Source: Eubacteriales bacterium (GTDB lineage: Bacteria; Bacillota; Clostridia; Peptostreptococcales; Anaerovoracaceae). Taken from it: 34,010 bases of DNA. The notes below the pieces were generated by a model that did no database searches, was not told the origin of the DNA, and saw only the letters and a list, made by a program, of their open reading frames with translations. The number at the start of each line of letters is the position of its first letter. Position 1 is the stretch's first letter. Both the position numbers and the translations under genes were made by a program. Location: positions 1 through 34,010 of the forward strand of contig JAQXJR010000018.1 of assembly GCA_029009055.1 (NCBI GenBank). The letters run 5' to 3'. Below are positions 1 to 8,462 of the stretch, one piece after another.

Positions 1-174
1 TAATACAACCAGCAGCTGACCTGACTTTTGACCCCACAGCTGCCTTAACCGGAGTTTCCCCGAGGACTTACATCTAGAGTGCGCCGTGCTCACCGCGGCT
101 CTCTGCTCGCGGCTTACGTGGATCCTTTCGCCCGCACCTGGCATGGATTTTCATTCACAGACCTACTGGCTGTA
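1..174 (-). ncRNA. Structured RNA candidate, family not identified, runs off the left edge
   Basis: On the minus strand a sigma-A-like promoter (next entry) is followed about 6 bases later by the first arm of a long stem. Bases 163-174 (TACAGCCAGTAG on the minus strand) pair along 12 positions with bases 4-15 (CTGCTGGTTGTA). The interior has further hairpins: CCGCG/CGCGG, CGGGG/CTCCG, and a GCAGCTG/CAGCTGC stem (37-43 with 12-18) that competes with the closing stem. Competing stems are typical of riboswitches. The 3' part, AAGTCAGGTCAGCTGCT, resembles the B12 box of cobalamin riboswitches at about 13 of 17 positions, but the other conserved cobalamin core elements are not evident, so I do not assign that class. 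No ORF explains the conserved-looking pairing. The regulated gene, if any, lies beyond base 1. Confidence 0.4.
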
Positions 175-179
175 ATTAA

Positions 180-208
180 ATTTTATCAAAAGCCGGGTCA
201 TAACTCAA
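180..208 (-). promoter_or_regulatory. Promoter for the left-edge structured RNA
   Basis: Minus strand -35 TTGAGT (203-208), a 17-base spacer and -10 TAAAAT (180-185). The predicted start near base 173 coincides with the first paired base of the closing stem of the RNA candidate, which supports both calls. It lies downstream of the comF stop codon. Confidence 0.6.
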
Positions 209-261
209 TGAATAGTCGGTAAATAATGCGAACATTTTAACATGATAAATTCACTGTAAAA

Positions 262-960
262 TCATTTCAATTCCGCCGACCTGCCCCGGAATTTCCCCGC
301 AAAGGCTAAGAACAGTACTCCTCTCGGAGCTGCCGTTTCTAAGGCTTCCACGCAGGCTGCGGCTGTAGCTCCCGTCGTGAAAAAGTCGTCAGTCAATATG
401 ACGTCCTTACCTGAGATGATTTCCGCCATACCCTCCCTGAGCTTGAAGGCGCCTCTCACGTTTTCCGCCCTCTCCTGAGGACTGAGTCCCTTCATGGACC
501 TCGTCTCCCTGACTCTTACTATGGCGTCCGGCAGCAGCGTGAGCTCCGTCATCCCCGCCAAGTGTCTGGCTATGAGCTCCATATGGTCGAAGCCCCTCTC
601 CTTCTTACGCGACCCGCTGGTTGGTACATAGACCAGATATTTCCCTCTCGTATCTATGCCGGCTGAGGCCAGCTTATCCCGCATCATCTCAGCCACGCTC
701 CTGGCTACGAACCTGTGCTTCCTGTATTTAAGCGAGAATATGATGGTCCTCTCATATATGCCATATTGGGCGCAGGCTATTATATCTATGTCCCTGAGCT
801 TCCTCACGCCTTCCATGTCCCACATGATATGTCTTACGCAGTGATCGCAGAGGCTGTATGTCCTGGACCTGTCTATCATGTTTCCGCAGCAGACGCAGTA
901 TATTGAAGGTGGGTATAGCAGGTCGGCCGCCTTACCGGCATATATCTTCGCCTTATTCAT
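262..960 (-). CDS. comF: ComF family phosphoribosyltransferase-like protein
   Basis: ComF-family protein of 232 residues from the chosen start. An N-terminal zinc-finger-like cluster (C22, C24, C25, C38, C41) is followed by a type I phosphoribosyltransferase domain with the PRPP-binding loop VILTDDFFTTGATAAA at about residues 185-200. In competent Firmicutes ComFC is a cytosolic partner of the ComFA helicase in DNA uptake; many non-competent species also keep a comF gene. No comFA is adjacent. I chose the ATG at 960: it has a GGAG site 5 bases upstream and gives the usual family length. An upstream in-frame ATG at 1071 would add 37 residues, but that stretch is a copy of the dispersed GC-rich repeat (979-1026) and has no ComF character. 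The gene is last in the group recD2-comF. Confidence 0.85.
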   Translation of the reverse strand: MNKAKIYAGKAADLLYPPSIYCVCCGNMIDRSRTYSLCDHCVRHIMWDMEGVRKLRDIDIIACAQYGIYERTIIFSLKYRKHRFVARSVAEMMRDKLASAGIDTRGKYLVYVPTSGSRKKERGFDHMELIARHLAGMTELTLLPDAIVRVRETRSMKGLSPQERAENVRGAFKLREGMAEIISGKDVILTDDFFTTGATAAACVEALETAAPRGVLFLAFAGKFRGRSAELK

Positions 961-978
961 GAAAGCTCCAGAGATTAC

Positions 979-1026
979 CGCAAAGCCATGAGCGCTGTCC
1001 GCTCCGCGCCTCTCAGAGGCAGAGCC
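979..1026 (-). repeat. Dispersed GC-rich element, copy 1 (upstream of comF)
   Basis: Read on the minus strand it contains GCGCGGAGCGG and ends in GGCTTTGC. The same 11-mer plus GCTTTGC ending occurs ahead of the ABC transporter operon (33132-33170). It creates a false N-terminal extension of comF if the upstream ATG is used. Confidence 0.55.
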
Positions 1027-1181
1027 TAAATAGCTTGGTAGTTCTTTGCTATGGCTGCGAAATCCATTCATGGCTGCTGACCCCTTTCTGTGCCTCGAGA
1101 AAACTTCGTCTGTGAATATCCAGATTTTACCATTTCCCCAAATGCCCGGTCAAGCGCAACACGAAATGTTTCCGACATAAA

Positions 1182-3398
1182 TCAGCCGGCGAACTCCACC
1201 ATATTCCCCAGCCTCTCGCGAAGGCCGGAATAGCGAAGAGCCGTGCGGTTATTATCCACCATAGCGTCCAGCCTTTGCTCGCTGCCACAGATGACGACCA
1301 GCTTCTCAGCCCTGGTGACGGCTGTGTAGAGCAGATTTCGGGTCGCGAGGAGCGGCGGGAAGAACGAAGATGGCATGACCACAGCCGGGAACTCATTACC
1401 CTGACTCTTATGGACGGTCATGGCATAAGCCAGCTCCAGGTCCTTAAGATCCGCCTGCTCATAATCCACATACCTGTTCCCGTCGAAGCATACAGTTACG
1501 ACATTCTCCTCAGTATCTATGCTGTCTATCAGGCCTATATCGCCGTTGAAAACACCGTTCCCCACGGTCCCCTCATCCGGTATCCGCCATTCCAGCGAAT
1601 ACCTGTTTTTCGTCTGCATGACCTTATCGCCCTCGCGAAAGACCGTGTTTCCCATGCTTTTCTCGGCTTTATCCTCTGATCCCGGATTCAGAGCCTGCTG
1701 CAAAGCGTTATTCAGCGACACTGTTCCCAGCAGCCCCTTATGGGTCGGCGTCAGGACCTGTATGTCGTTCATAGGGTCGAACTTATAGTAGTTCGGCAGC
1801 CTGACAGAGACTAAGGATACTATGAGGTCCAGGATCTTATCATCCCCAGCCTTCCTCATCATGAAGAAATCCCCGCTCTTATTACCGCAGTCAGGGTAGT
1901 CTCCCCTGTCTATGCTGTGCGCGTTCGTTATTATGCCGCTCCCCGACGCCTGCCTGAATATCTCATTCAGCCTGAACGTCTTAACGAAGCCGCTTCCTAT
2001 GAGGTCTCTCAGGACATTCCCCGCGCCCACGGCAGGAAGCTGGTCAGCGTCTCCGACCAATATGAGCCTGGTCCCCGGAGCCAGTGCCTCAGTCAGGGCT
2101 CTCATGAGCAGGAGATCTATCATGGACGCCTCATCCACTATGACGACGTCACACTCGACTGGGTTTTCAGAGTTCCTCGCGAAGCCTGCCGCCTGATCAT
2201 CAGCGTCACTGCCATAATAATCCAGCAGTCTGTGGATCGTAGACGCTCTGTGGCCTGTCGCTTCCTCCATCCTCTTAGCCGCTCTTCCCGTAGGGGCAGC
2301 CAGAGCCACTTCCATACCAGCTGACTCGAAAGCTCCGATCATGTTTTTTATGATAGTCGTCTTTCCTGTGCCCGGACCGCCTGTTATCACCATGAGACCG
2401 TAGGATACGGAAGACCTGACGACATCTCTTTGCTCGTCGCTGAGCTCTATGCCCTGAACTGCCTCCTGCTCGCCTATTATGCTGTCTATATCCATTGGGA
2501 ACGTCTTAAGCTCCGACCCGGATATGTTCATGATGTTGCGGACGACGTCCCTCTCAGCCTCATAATAGAAATCCAGATAGACTACGTCCGTCCCATCCAT
2601 ATCTTCTATCTTAACATCGCCCTCGAACGCCATGGCAAGCAGATTCTCCGCCACCTGCTCCCTGGTCAAATCAAGGAGAGCAGCTGTTTTCTCCAGTAAA
2701 GAGTCCCGGGGAACGTATGTGCTCCCCATATCGGCGTAATAGTATAGGCAGTAGCGGATGCCGCTCTTCACCCTGAATGGGTCGTCCCCCGCGAAGCCCA
2801 TCTTAGAAGCTATCTGGTCAGCTTTCTTGAAACCGAAGCCTCTTAAAGTGTCTATGAGCCTGTATGGATTCTCTTCAACAGCCTTAACGGATTCAGCCCC
2901 ATACTCGCCGTATATCTTCATGGCTGTGGACGAATCTATGCCGAATTTAGCTAAAGTCAAAGCTACAGAAGCGTATCCCATGTTCTCAGCGTAGGAATCA
3001 GCTATTTTCTTTGCTGTCTTAGGACCTACGCCCGGGACCTTGGTAAGAAGTTCCGGATCGTTGGCTATGACCATGAGGGTCCTGTCGCCGAACTCATCCA
3101 CCAGAGCCTGAGCCATCTTATTCCTTATGCCGCTTATGACGCCGGATGACAGGAATTTAAGGATCTCGTCCGCCGAAGTCGGCTCCTGCAGCTCAGCCTG
3201 GCTGAACTTAAACTGCTCGCCATACCTAGGATGTGTCGTGAACTCTCCGGTCAGAGTATATTTCATGCCCTCTTTCACACCGAAAACGTTACCAACTACT
3301 GTGAGGAGTTCATTCTCAGTCTCCATCTCAGCCACGAGATAACCGTTTGTATCGTTGTGAAAAATTATATCTGTGATGACGCCGGTCTTCTGTTCCAT
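1182..3398 (-). CDS. recD2: RecD2-type ATP-dependent DNA helicase
   Basis: Superfamily 1B 5'-3' DNA helicase of 738 residues, the usual length for RecD2 (the RecD-like form in bacteria that lack RecBC). In order: an N-terminal OB-like domain (about 1-80), helix-hairpin-helix repeats (about 85-200, including VPGVGPKTAKKIA), Walker A GGPGTGKTT near residue 340, the DEAS motif II (VDEASMID), motif III (LVGDADQLPAVG), and a C-terminal UvrD-like fold with the motif V/VI region AMTVHKSQGNEFP. It unwinds DNA in the cytoplasm and is linked to repair and replication stress. All helicase motifs look intact. The ATG at 3398 follows GGAAGG by about 5 bases. The gene lies 105 bases downstream of yhaM. Confidence 0.95.
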   Translation of the reverse strand: MEQKTGVITDIIFHNDTNGYLVAEMETENELLTVVGNVFGVKEGMKYTLTGEFTTHPRYGEQFKFSQAELQEPTSADEILKFLSSGVISGIRNKMAQALVDEFGDRTLMVIANDPELLTKVPGVGPKTAKKIADSYAENMGYASVALTLAKFGIDSSTAMKIYGEYGAESVKAVEENPYRLIDTLRGFGFKKADQIASKMGFAGDDPFRVKSGIRYCLYYYADMGSTYVPRDSLLEKTAALLDLTREQVAENLLAMAFEGDVKIEDMDGTDVVYLDFYYEAERDVVRNIMNISGSELKTFPMDIDSIIGEQEAVQGIELSDEQRDVVRSSVSYGLMVITGGPGTGKTTIIKNMIGAFESAGMEVALAAPTGRAAKRMEEATGHRASTIHRLLDYYGSDADDQAAGFARNSENPVECDVVIVDEASMIDLLLMRALTEALAPGTRLILVGDADQLPAVGAGNVLRDLIGSGFVKTFRLNEIFRQASGSGIITNAHSIDRGDYPDCGNKSGDFFMMRKAGDDKILDLIVSLVSVRLPNYYKFDPMNDIQVLTPTHKGLLGTVSLNNALQQALNPGSEDKAEKSMGNTVFREGDKVMQTKNRYSLEWRIPDEGTVGNGVFNGDIGLIDSIDTEENVVTVCFDGNRYVDYEQADLKDLELAYAMTVHKSQGNEFPAVVMPSSFFPPLLATRNLLYTAVTRAEKLVVICGSEQRLDAMVDNNRTALRYSGLRERLGNMVEFAG

Positions 3399-3414
3399 CT
3401 CTGCCTTCCAAACA

Positions 3415-3440
3415 TTGAACGCTATAATTGAACGCTATAA
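3415..3440. repeat. 13-bp tandem duplication upstream of recD2
   Basis: TTGAACGCTATAA occurs twice head to tail (3415-3427 and 3428-3440) in the yhaM-recD2 gap, just upstream of the recD2 ribosome binding site. On the minus strand it doubles a TTATAG-like segment, so it may duplicate a weak promoter element or may be a simple slippage event. Confidence 0.7.
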
Positions 3441-3463
3441 GTATTTACCGCTGATACCACGAA

Positions 3464-3486
3464 AGCCGCCGACATAGCCGGCGGCT
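3464..3486 (-). terminator. Hairpin after yhaM, weak terminator or attenuator
   Basis: An 8-bp G+C-rich stem (AGCCGCCG with CGGCGGCT, 7-base loop) begins 18 bases after the yhaM stop. On the minus strand it is followed only by TTTCG, so termination would be partial. It could reduce read-through into recD2 or protect the upstream message. Confidence 0.5.
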
Positions 3487-3503
3487 CTACGCTTAGATAC
3501 ATA

Positions 3504-4514
3504 TTATTCTTCTTCAGGCTTATATATCTTCCTGTTATCCAGGGTCCACACCTTTTCTGAGAAGCCGCCCTTCTCCGCCCCTGACAGGGCGTCGAACATA
3601 TCGAACAGCCTGGCGTCCAGTATGTCCAGGTAATGAAGCACTTCAGCCTCAGGGAACATAGGCCTCTTAGGGCTGCCGTACTCAGGCTCGTAATGGTGGG
3701 ATAATACCATATGCTCCACCATGAGCTTCTTCTCCTGTGGGAAATCAAGCTCATCCATGAGCCCATCCAGGTACTTTATGCCCATAACGATATGTCCGAG
3801 CAGATTTCCTTCCACAGAGTAGCCCGGGGAAACACCGAACTCGTTCGATTTTATCTCCCAGATCTTAGCTATGTCGTGGACTATGACACCGGCGCAGACC
3901 AGGTCTCTCTTAAGGTCAGTATAGACCTCGCAGACCTTCTGACCGTTCATCAGCATCCTCTTCACATGCCAGAGCAGACCGGCGAACTCAGCGTGGTGGT
4001 TCCTAGAAGCGGCAGGATAATACATCCACTTATCCTTATTATCATCCAGCACCCTCAGGCAGAGCTTCTTCAGATCCTGATCCTCGAAAGATTCCGCCAC
4101 AGAATGGATGTAGTCGTACATCACTTTCGGGTCTTCCGGCGCCGCCTTAATGTAATCCTGCATGTTTATATGGTCGACGGATTCCAACCTTCTGATCTTC
4201 TGCAGCCTGAACTGTTTAGCTCCCTGCCACTCGTTCACTCTGGCCTTAATGCGGATGACGTCTCCGTCCTTCAGCATGCTGAGGTTATCAGAGTCGCTGC
4301 CGTTAACGTCCCACTTCTTCGATGAGACTTCCCCCGTCTTATCGCAAAGCGTGACGTCGAAGTACTGTTTCCCGTTGGACCCTACTCTGAGGGCAGGATT
4401 CTTCACCATGAAGTAATCCGTCACCTCCTGGTCTACCTGGATATCCTCCACGAAAACCTTCTTCTGATACTTCTCGCCGTCGATATTATTCTGATTCTCG
4501 ATAATTTCTGCCAT
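3504..4514 (-). CDS. yhaM: 3'-5' exoribonuclease YhaM family (OB-fold plus HD domain)
   Basis: YhaM-type protein of 336 residues. An N-terminal OB-fold nucleic-acid-binding domain (about 15-110) is followed by an HD phosphohydrolase domain with the metal-binding residues in HHAEFAGLLWHV (near 171), VHDIAKIWE (HD near 211) and EHMVLSHHYEPEYGSP (near 270-285). In Bacillus and Staphylococcus this family trims RNA 3' ends with metal ions and also acts on single-stranded DNA. All HD ligands appear present. The ATG at 4514 follows GAGG by 6 bases. The gene starts 16 bases after the PBP gene and probably shares its transcript. Confidence 0.9.
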   Translation of the reverse strand: MAEIIENQNNIDGEKYQKKVFVEDIQVDQEVTDYFMVKNPALRVGSNGKQYFDVTLCDKTGEVSSKKWDVNGSDSDNLSMLKDGDVIRIKARVNEWQGAKQFRLQKIRRLESVDHINMQDYIKAAPEDPKVMYDYIHSVAESFEDQDLKKLCLRVLDDNKDKWMYYPAASRNHHAEFAGLLWHVKRMLMNGQKVCEVYTDLKRDLVCAGVIVHDIAKIWEIKSNEFGVSPGYSVEGNLLGHIVMGIKYLDGLMDELDFPQEKKLMVEHMVLSHHYEPEYGSPKRPMFPEAEVLHYLDILDARLFDMFDALSGAEKGGFSEKVWTLDNRKIYKPEEE

Positions 4515-4530
4515 TATTTACCTCATTCAC

Positions 4531-5868
4531 TTATAAATCAAGCTTTACTGCCTTCTGAAGTATAGTGTTAGCTACAGGAGCCGCTCCGGTTATGCCGGAA
4601 GAACTGTTCTCCAGGCAGACCTCGAAAGCGTACGGATGGCTGCTGTCATCCAGGAAACCGACGAACCAAGAGTTATACCCGCTGCCGCCTGCTTCCGCAG
4701 TTCCCGTCTTAGCGCAAAGCTTGAGTCCCGGGAACCTCGCCTGCCCGTACTCGCTCTTCACGTTATTTCTCATCATCCTCTTAAGATTATCCGCCGTATC
4801 GGTGCTCATGATCTTCTCTGTTTTTTTACCCAGGCTGAGGCCTGATTTAACCAGCTTAGGCGTTCTTCCCTGGCCCCCGTTAGCTATGGCGCCCAGGTAT
4901 ACCATCATGGAAGCCGGGTTCACCATGTCCTTCCACTGCCCTATGCCGGCCCATCCCAGGCTCATTGTGGCGCCGGACGGGAATTCGAACGATCCCTTAG
5001 CGTTAGATACGCCGTCTATATCGTATACAGATGTAAGCCCTGCCTTCTCTGTAAAGCTTTTAAGATCCTTAGCGCCCACATGGTCCGCTATGACCGAGAA
5101 AGCGCAGTTGCAAGAATTAGCTAATGCCTGGCTGAAGTTTTCCTTACCGTGAGCTCCGTCGTGGCATGTAATGCTTCTCGACCCAAAGCTCCTGGAACCG
5201 GTACAGGTATAGCTGAAGCTGCTGACATAATCCGAGTCATATTCCAGCGCCGCCCCTGTCGTGACCAGCTTGAATGTCGATCCCGGCGTGAATTTCCCGG
5301 ACAGGAACTTATTCATGAATGTCCCCGACTGAGCCTGCGAAGCCTTAGGTGGGTTCGACGGGTCGTAAGTCGGAAGGCTGACCATGCAGAGTATCTCACC
5401 TGTCTCGTAGTTATATACAGCCGCAAAGCCTTTACGGCCTGCCATCGCTGTGTACGCTGTATTGCAAAGCTCACTGTCTATAGTGAGTTTCACTGTCTCG
5501 CCCTTCTTACCGGCGCTGTATGTCCCGGTCAAAAGGTTATAATGGACGAACTTATCCTTAAATGCCGATTCAGCAGCTGTAGATACGTTACCCTTATCGT
5601 CACCTACAGTCTGTGCCGTGGAAAGCCTAGTAGTCTGGTTCTTACTGTAGCGGGTCTTCTTAGCCGTATTCTTAGCCAGGAGCTTTCCATTACGGTCTAC
5701 CAATTTACCGACCGCTAGTCTCCCGTTAGCGTATAACGACCCGTTAACCTGAGATGTAGCCCATTTCCTTCCGTTCACGCCGAATCTGAGGACGAACACG
5801 GCTAGCCCGAATATCAGCACACCTGCCATGATCAGACAGACGACCGCTCTCTTCTCTATGATCTTCAT
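4531..5868 (-). CDS. pbpA: Class B penicillin-binding protein (peptidoglycan transpeptidase)
   Basis: Membrane-anchored D,D-transpeptidase of 445 residues, short for class B. One N-terminal transmembrane segment (about 9-29) is followed by a reduced pedestal region and the transpeptidase domain. The three active-site motifs are visible: STFK with the nucleophilic Ser near 196, SCN (SxN) near 251, and KTG near 388. It cross-links glycan strands outside the membrane. It overlaps the preceding FtsW/RodA-type gene by 4 bases (ATGA), the usual pairing of a SEDS glycosyltransferase with its cognate class B PBP. The arrangement and size recall mycobacterial PbpA with RodA; the symbol is used in that sense. 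Confidence 0.88.
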   Translation of the reverse strand: MKIIEKRAVVCLIMAGVLIFGLAVFVLRFGVNGRKWATSQVNGSLYANGRLAVGKLVDRNGKLLAKNTAKKTRYSKNQTTRLSTAQTVGDDKGNVSTAAESAFKDKFVHYNLLTGTYSAGKKGETVKLTIDSELCNTAYTAMAGRKGFAAVYNYETGEILCMVSLPTYDPSNPPKASQAQSGTFMNKFLSGKFTPGSTFKLVTTGAALEYDSDYVSSFSYTCTGSRSFGSRSITCHDGAHGKENFSQALANSCNCAFSVIADHVGAKDLKSFTEKAGLTSVYDIDGVSNAKGSFEFPSGATMSLGWAGIGQWKDMVNPASMMVYLGAIANGGQGRTPKLVKSGLSLGKKTEKIMSTDTADNLKRMMRNNVKSEYGQARFPGLKLCAKTGTAEAGGSGYNSWFVGFLDDSSHPYAFEVCLENSSSGITGAAPVANTILQKAVKLDL

Positions 5869-7703
5869 GCTCCGTGCTTACCTCCCTCCTGTACGTCTTT
5901 CGTCCAGTCTAAGAATCCAGGCTTCTTTATCTTCAGATCTTTATTGGAGTTCGATACAGCCAGGCTGGCTCCCTGTCTGGTATCGGCTGCCTTCAGGAAG
6001 GCCAGGAGTCCCCATGATGAAATCATGGACGTACCTCCGGCAGACACGAACGGGAACGTTACGCCGGTAAGCGGCAGCAGGTCCACAGACCCAAACACGT
6101 TCAATATAGTCTGGAACAGGAAAAGCGTCGTAGCCGCGCAGGCAGCTATAGTATAGAAAGTCGACCTGCCTCCCCATATGGATCTATAGGCGAATACCGT
6201 AAGCGTCACTATAGCCAGGATCGCCATTATAGATATGATGAGGCCCCATTCCTCAGTTATCATTCCGAAAACCAGGTCTGTCTGCGAAGCCCAGAGCGTG
6301 TGCAGCCATCCGTTTCCGGCTCCTACTCCCACCAATCCGCCGCTGGCCGCTGCCGACATGGTCCGGGTCTGCTGATAGCCGAATCCCGCTGAATTCTCCC
6401 AGACATGACCCCATACGCTGAATCTCTGAGCTACATAGCTCTTAAATCTCAGGACCATGAGGCCGCCTACGAAAGCGACTCCTATTATCATTATCAGTTT
6501 CGTGAAGTCGCCGCTCCTTAAGAATGAGATCACGATGAACGTCACGAAGAATATGAGCGCTGTTCCGAAATCTCCCATCTTAGCCAGGCAGAGGAAACAG
6601 AAGCCCGAGAATATAGTGAATCTTATAGAGTCGTTCCTCTTAAACAGCTGATTCATGGTAGAAGCGCCGACCCATATGAAGGCCAGTTTAGCAAGCTCCG
6701 AAGGCTGTATGGTCAAGCCTCCCGGAAGCACTACCCAGTTGGACTGCCCGTTCAAGTTAGTTCCGAAGAACACATTCACTAAGAGCAAAGCCCCTGCCAA
6801 TATCATGATGACTATCTTTATCCGCTCAGACAGGTCCAGGTCTCTCATTACAGCGCACATAAACAGGAAGAGCACTACGCCCAGAACTATGGCCATGAAC
6901 TGCTTCAGAACAGAATTAGGATATGTGGTAGCCATAGCCGCCAGGCTCAACGTCGAAAGGAAAAAGGCTATGGTCTCTATCTCGAAGCCCTTCCTCTTCA
7001 TAGACCTCACGGCCAGCGTATAAGCCCACATCAGGACTACCATACCTATGAAAGACACCGTTATGCCGTGAGAATACCTGTCCCCCAGCGAGATCATCAG
7101 CTGGAACATGGTCATGAGCTGGAAGACCGTGAGCGCTATTATGGATGACCATGGCATCATGAGTTCCGTCTTATTCTCGCGGATCTTTCTGTTATTCATC
7201 CTCTCTTCTATGGACATAGGATAAAGCATGCATTCCACGCCTCCTATATCCATCTGGTCCCCCGTCTTAACAGGGACCTGAACATAAGGCTCTGTCCTCT
7301 CGCCATTTATGTAGGCTCCGTTCTTAGAGCCCAGGTCCATATAGGCCCAGTTACCCTCGCCATCCCTGGTGAGAGTGCCGTGACTCCTGGATACTCCCGG
7401 CCCACTTATTATTATGTCGCTTCTCTTAGATCTTCCGATGGCGTTCTCCCAGTGGGTAACAGGGATGTTCTTACCATCTTCAGTGTGCATGAAAGCCCAG
7501 ACTTCCGCCGGACTGCTGCTCTTAAGCAAAGAGAATATGGCTCTCAGCAATATGAAAGCTGCCAGTCCTATGAAGACCCATCTGGCTATCATGGTGTACA
7601 GGACCTGACCGGCGTCCCCCGATCCGGCGGCGCTGGAAAGTCCTTCGAACATGCCGCCGAAGAAGCTCCCGGTCCCGTTTATTATATTGTTTATGATATC
7701 CAT
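5865..7703 (-). CDS. FHA domain fused to FtsW/RodA/SpoVE (SEDS) glycosyltransferase
   Basis: Fusion of 612 residues. After one N-terminal membrane helix (about 35-58) comes a forkhead-associated phosphothreonine-binding domain (about 80-165) with its GRS...SR.H...DLGSKNGAYING pattern. It is followed by a multi-helix SEDS domain (about 185-585) with the characteristic NWVVLPGGLTIQPSELAKLA and GLVGVGAGNG stretches. SEDS proteins polymerise lipid II at the outer membrane face together with a class B PBP, encoded here by the next, overlapping gene. The cytoplasmic FHA domain suggests control by Ser/Thr phosphorylation; no kinase gene is in the window. The C-terminal tail (about 590-612) is polar. 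The ATG at 7703 follows GGAG by 6 bases. RodA versus FtsW cannot be decided; the isolated PBP pair favours RodA. Confidence 0.9.
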   Translation of the reverse strand: MDIINNIINGTGSFFGGMFEGLSSAAGSGDAGQVLYTMIARWVFIGLAAFILLRAIFSLLKSSSPAEVWAFMHTEDGKNIPVTHWENAIGRSKRSDIIISGPGVSRSHGTLTRDGEGNWAYMDLGSKNGAYINGERTEPYVQVPVKTGDQMDIGGVECMLYPMSIEERMNNRKIRENKTELMMPWSSIIALTVFQLMTMFQLMISLGDRYSHGITVSFIGMVVLMWAYTLAVRSMKRKGFEIETIAFFLSTLSLAAMATTYPNSVLKQFMAIVLGVVLFLFMCAVMRDLDLSERIKIVIMILAGALLLVNVFFGTNLNGQSNWVVLPGGLTIQPSELAKLAFIWVGASTMNQLFKRNDSIRFTIFSGFCFLCLAKMGDFGTALIFFVTFIVISFLRSGDFTKLIMIIGVAFVGGLMVLRFKSYVAQRFSVWGHVWENSAGFGYQQTRTMSAAASGGLVGVGAGNGWLHTLWASQTDLVFGMITEEWGLIISIMAILAIVTLTVFAYRSIWGGRSTFYTIAACAATTLFLFQTILNVFGSVDLLPLTGVTFPFVSAGGTSMISSWGLLAFLKAADTRQGASLAVSNSNKDLKIKKPGFLDWTKDVQEGGKHGA

Positions 7704-7739
7704 ACTTTTCTCCGTTTTCGGTAAAATACCATCAGAAGA

Positions 7740-8462
7740 TTATATCACAAAGCCCCCATCTATACCAATCTCCTGGCCTGTTATGAAAGACGCCCCGTCT
7801 GATAACAGGAACGTCACAGGCTTCGCGACCTCATAGGCTTCGCCGTTTCTCATGAGCGGAGTCTCTTCCGCGAGCTCCTCCATAGTTTCCTCGCTGTATA
7901 TGGAATTCATCTCTGTCTTTATGACGCCAGGCGATACTATATTTACCCTGATGCCAGAAGGACCAAGCTCCTTAGCCAGGCTTTTACCTAAAGCCGTAAC
8001 AGCCCCCTTAGTCGCTGAGTAATATGACTCGCATGACGCTCCGGTCCTTCCCCACATGGATGAGACGAGCACGATGCTCCCCTTCATATCACTCACCATC
8101 AGCGGTATAACGAAGCGAAGGACGTTCATATATCCTTCTATATTGACGCTGCTTATTTTACTCCAGTCGTCCGCGCTCATATCTGTAAAGAGCCCGGTAA
8201 CGCTGATCCCGGCTGAGCAGACTAGGCCTTCTATGTGGCGGATACCATTCTTATCCATGGCTCTTTTAACACATGAAGCCAGAGCCTGGCTGTCTGTAAC
8301 ATCGCATTTTACCGGGATGGCGCCCGTTTCCGCCGCTAGAGCCGAAGCCTCCTCATCGCTGGACTTATATATAAAAATAACCTTATATCCTGACTCTGTA
8401 AGATCTCTGACGCAGGCTGCCCCTATTCCCCTGGAGCCGCCACTTACTAAAGCTGTTTTCAT
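7740..8462 (-). CDS. Short-chain dehydrogenase/reductase, FabG-like
   Basis: SDR of 240 residues, the family's usual length. The NAD(P)-binding TGxxxGxG-type motif is SGGSRGIG (about 7-14), and the catalytic Ser and Tyr-x-x-x-Lys are in VSSMWG and YYSATKG (about residues 135-155). SPGVIKTEM and ITGQEIGIDGG near the C-terminus match 3-oxoacyl-ACP reductases, but a distinct substrate is possible because no fatty-acid genes are nearby. I start at the ATG at 8462 behind GGAGG (4-base spacing). A longer in-frame reading to 8600 adds 46 residues with no SDR character that overlap a repeat copy (8503-8540). The gene lies 36 bases upstream of the FHA-SEDS gene. Confidence 0.85.
   Translation of the reverse strand: MKTALVSGGSRGIGAACVRDLTESGYKVIFIYKSSDEEASALAAETGAIPVKCDVTDSQALASCVKRAMDKNGIRHIEGLVCSAGISVTGLFTDMSADDWSKISSVNIEGYMNVLRFVIPLMVSDMKGSIVLVSSMWGRTGASCESYYSATKGAVTALGKSLAKELGPSGIRVNIVSPGVIKTEMNSIYSEETMEELAEETPLMRNGEAYEVAKPVTFLLSDGASFITGQEIGIDGGFVI

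Noticed and set aside
1-174. Definite cobalamin riboswitch on the minus strand
   Set aside because: A B12-box-like string and closing stem are there, but the central conserved core is not convincing, so I left the RNA unassigned.
3711-4325. 204-residue plus-strand ORF opposite yhaM
   Set aside because: It is the antisense shadow of a well-supported gene and has no family-like motifs. The same holds for the long plus-strand frames at 5149-5718, 14752-15324 and 17333-17962.
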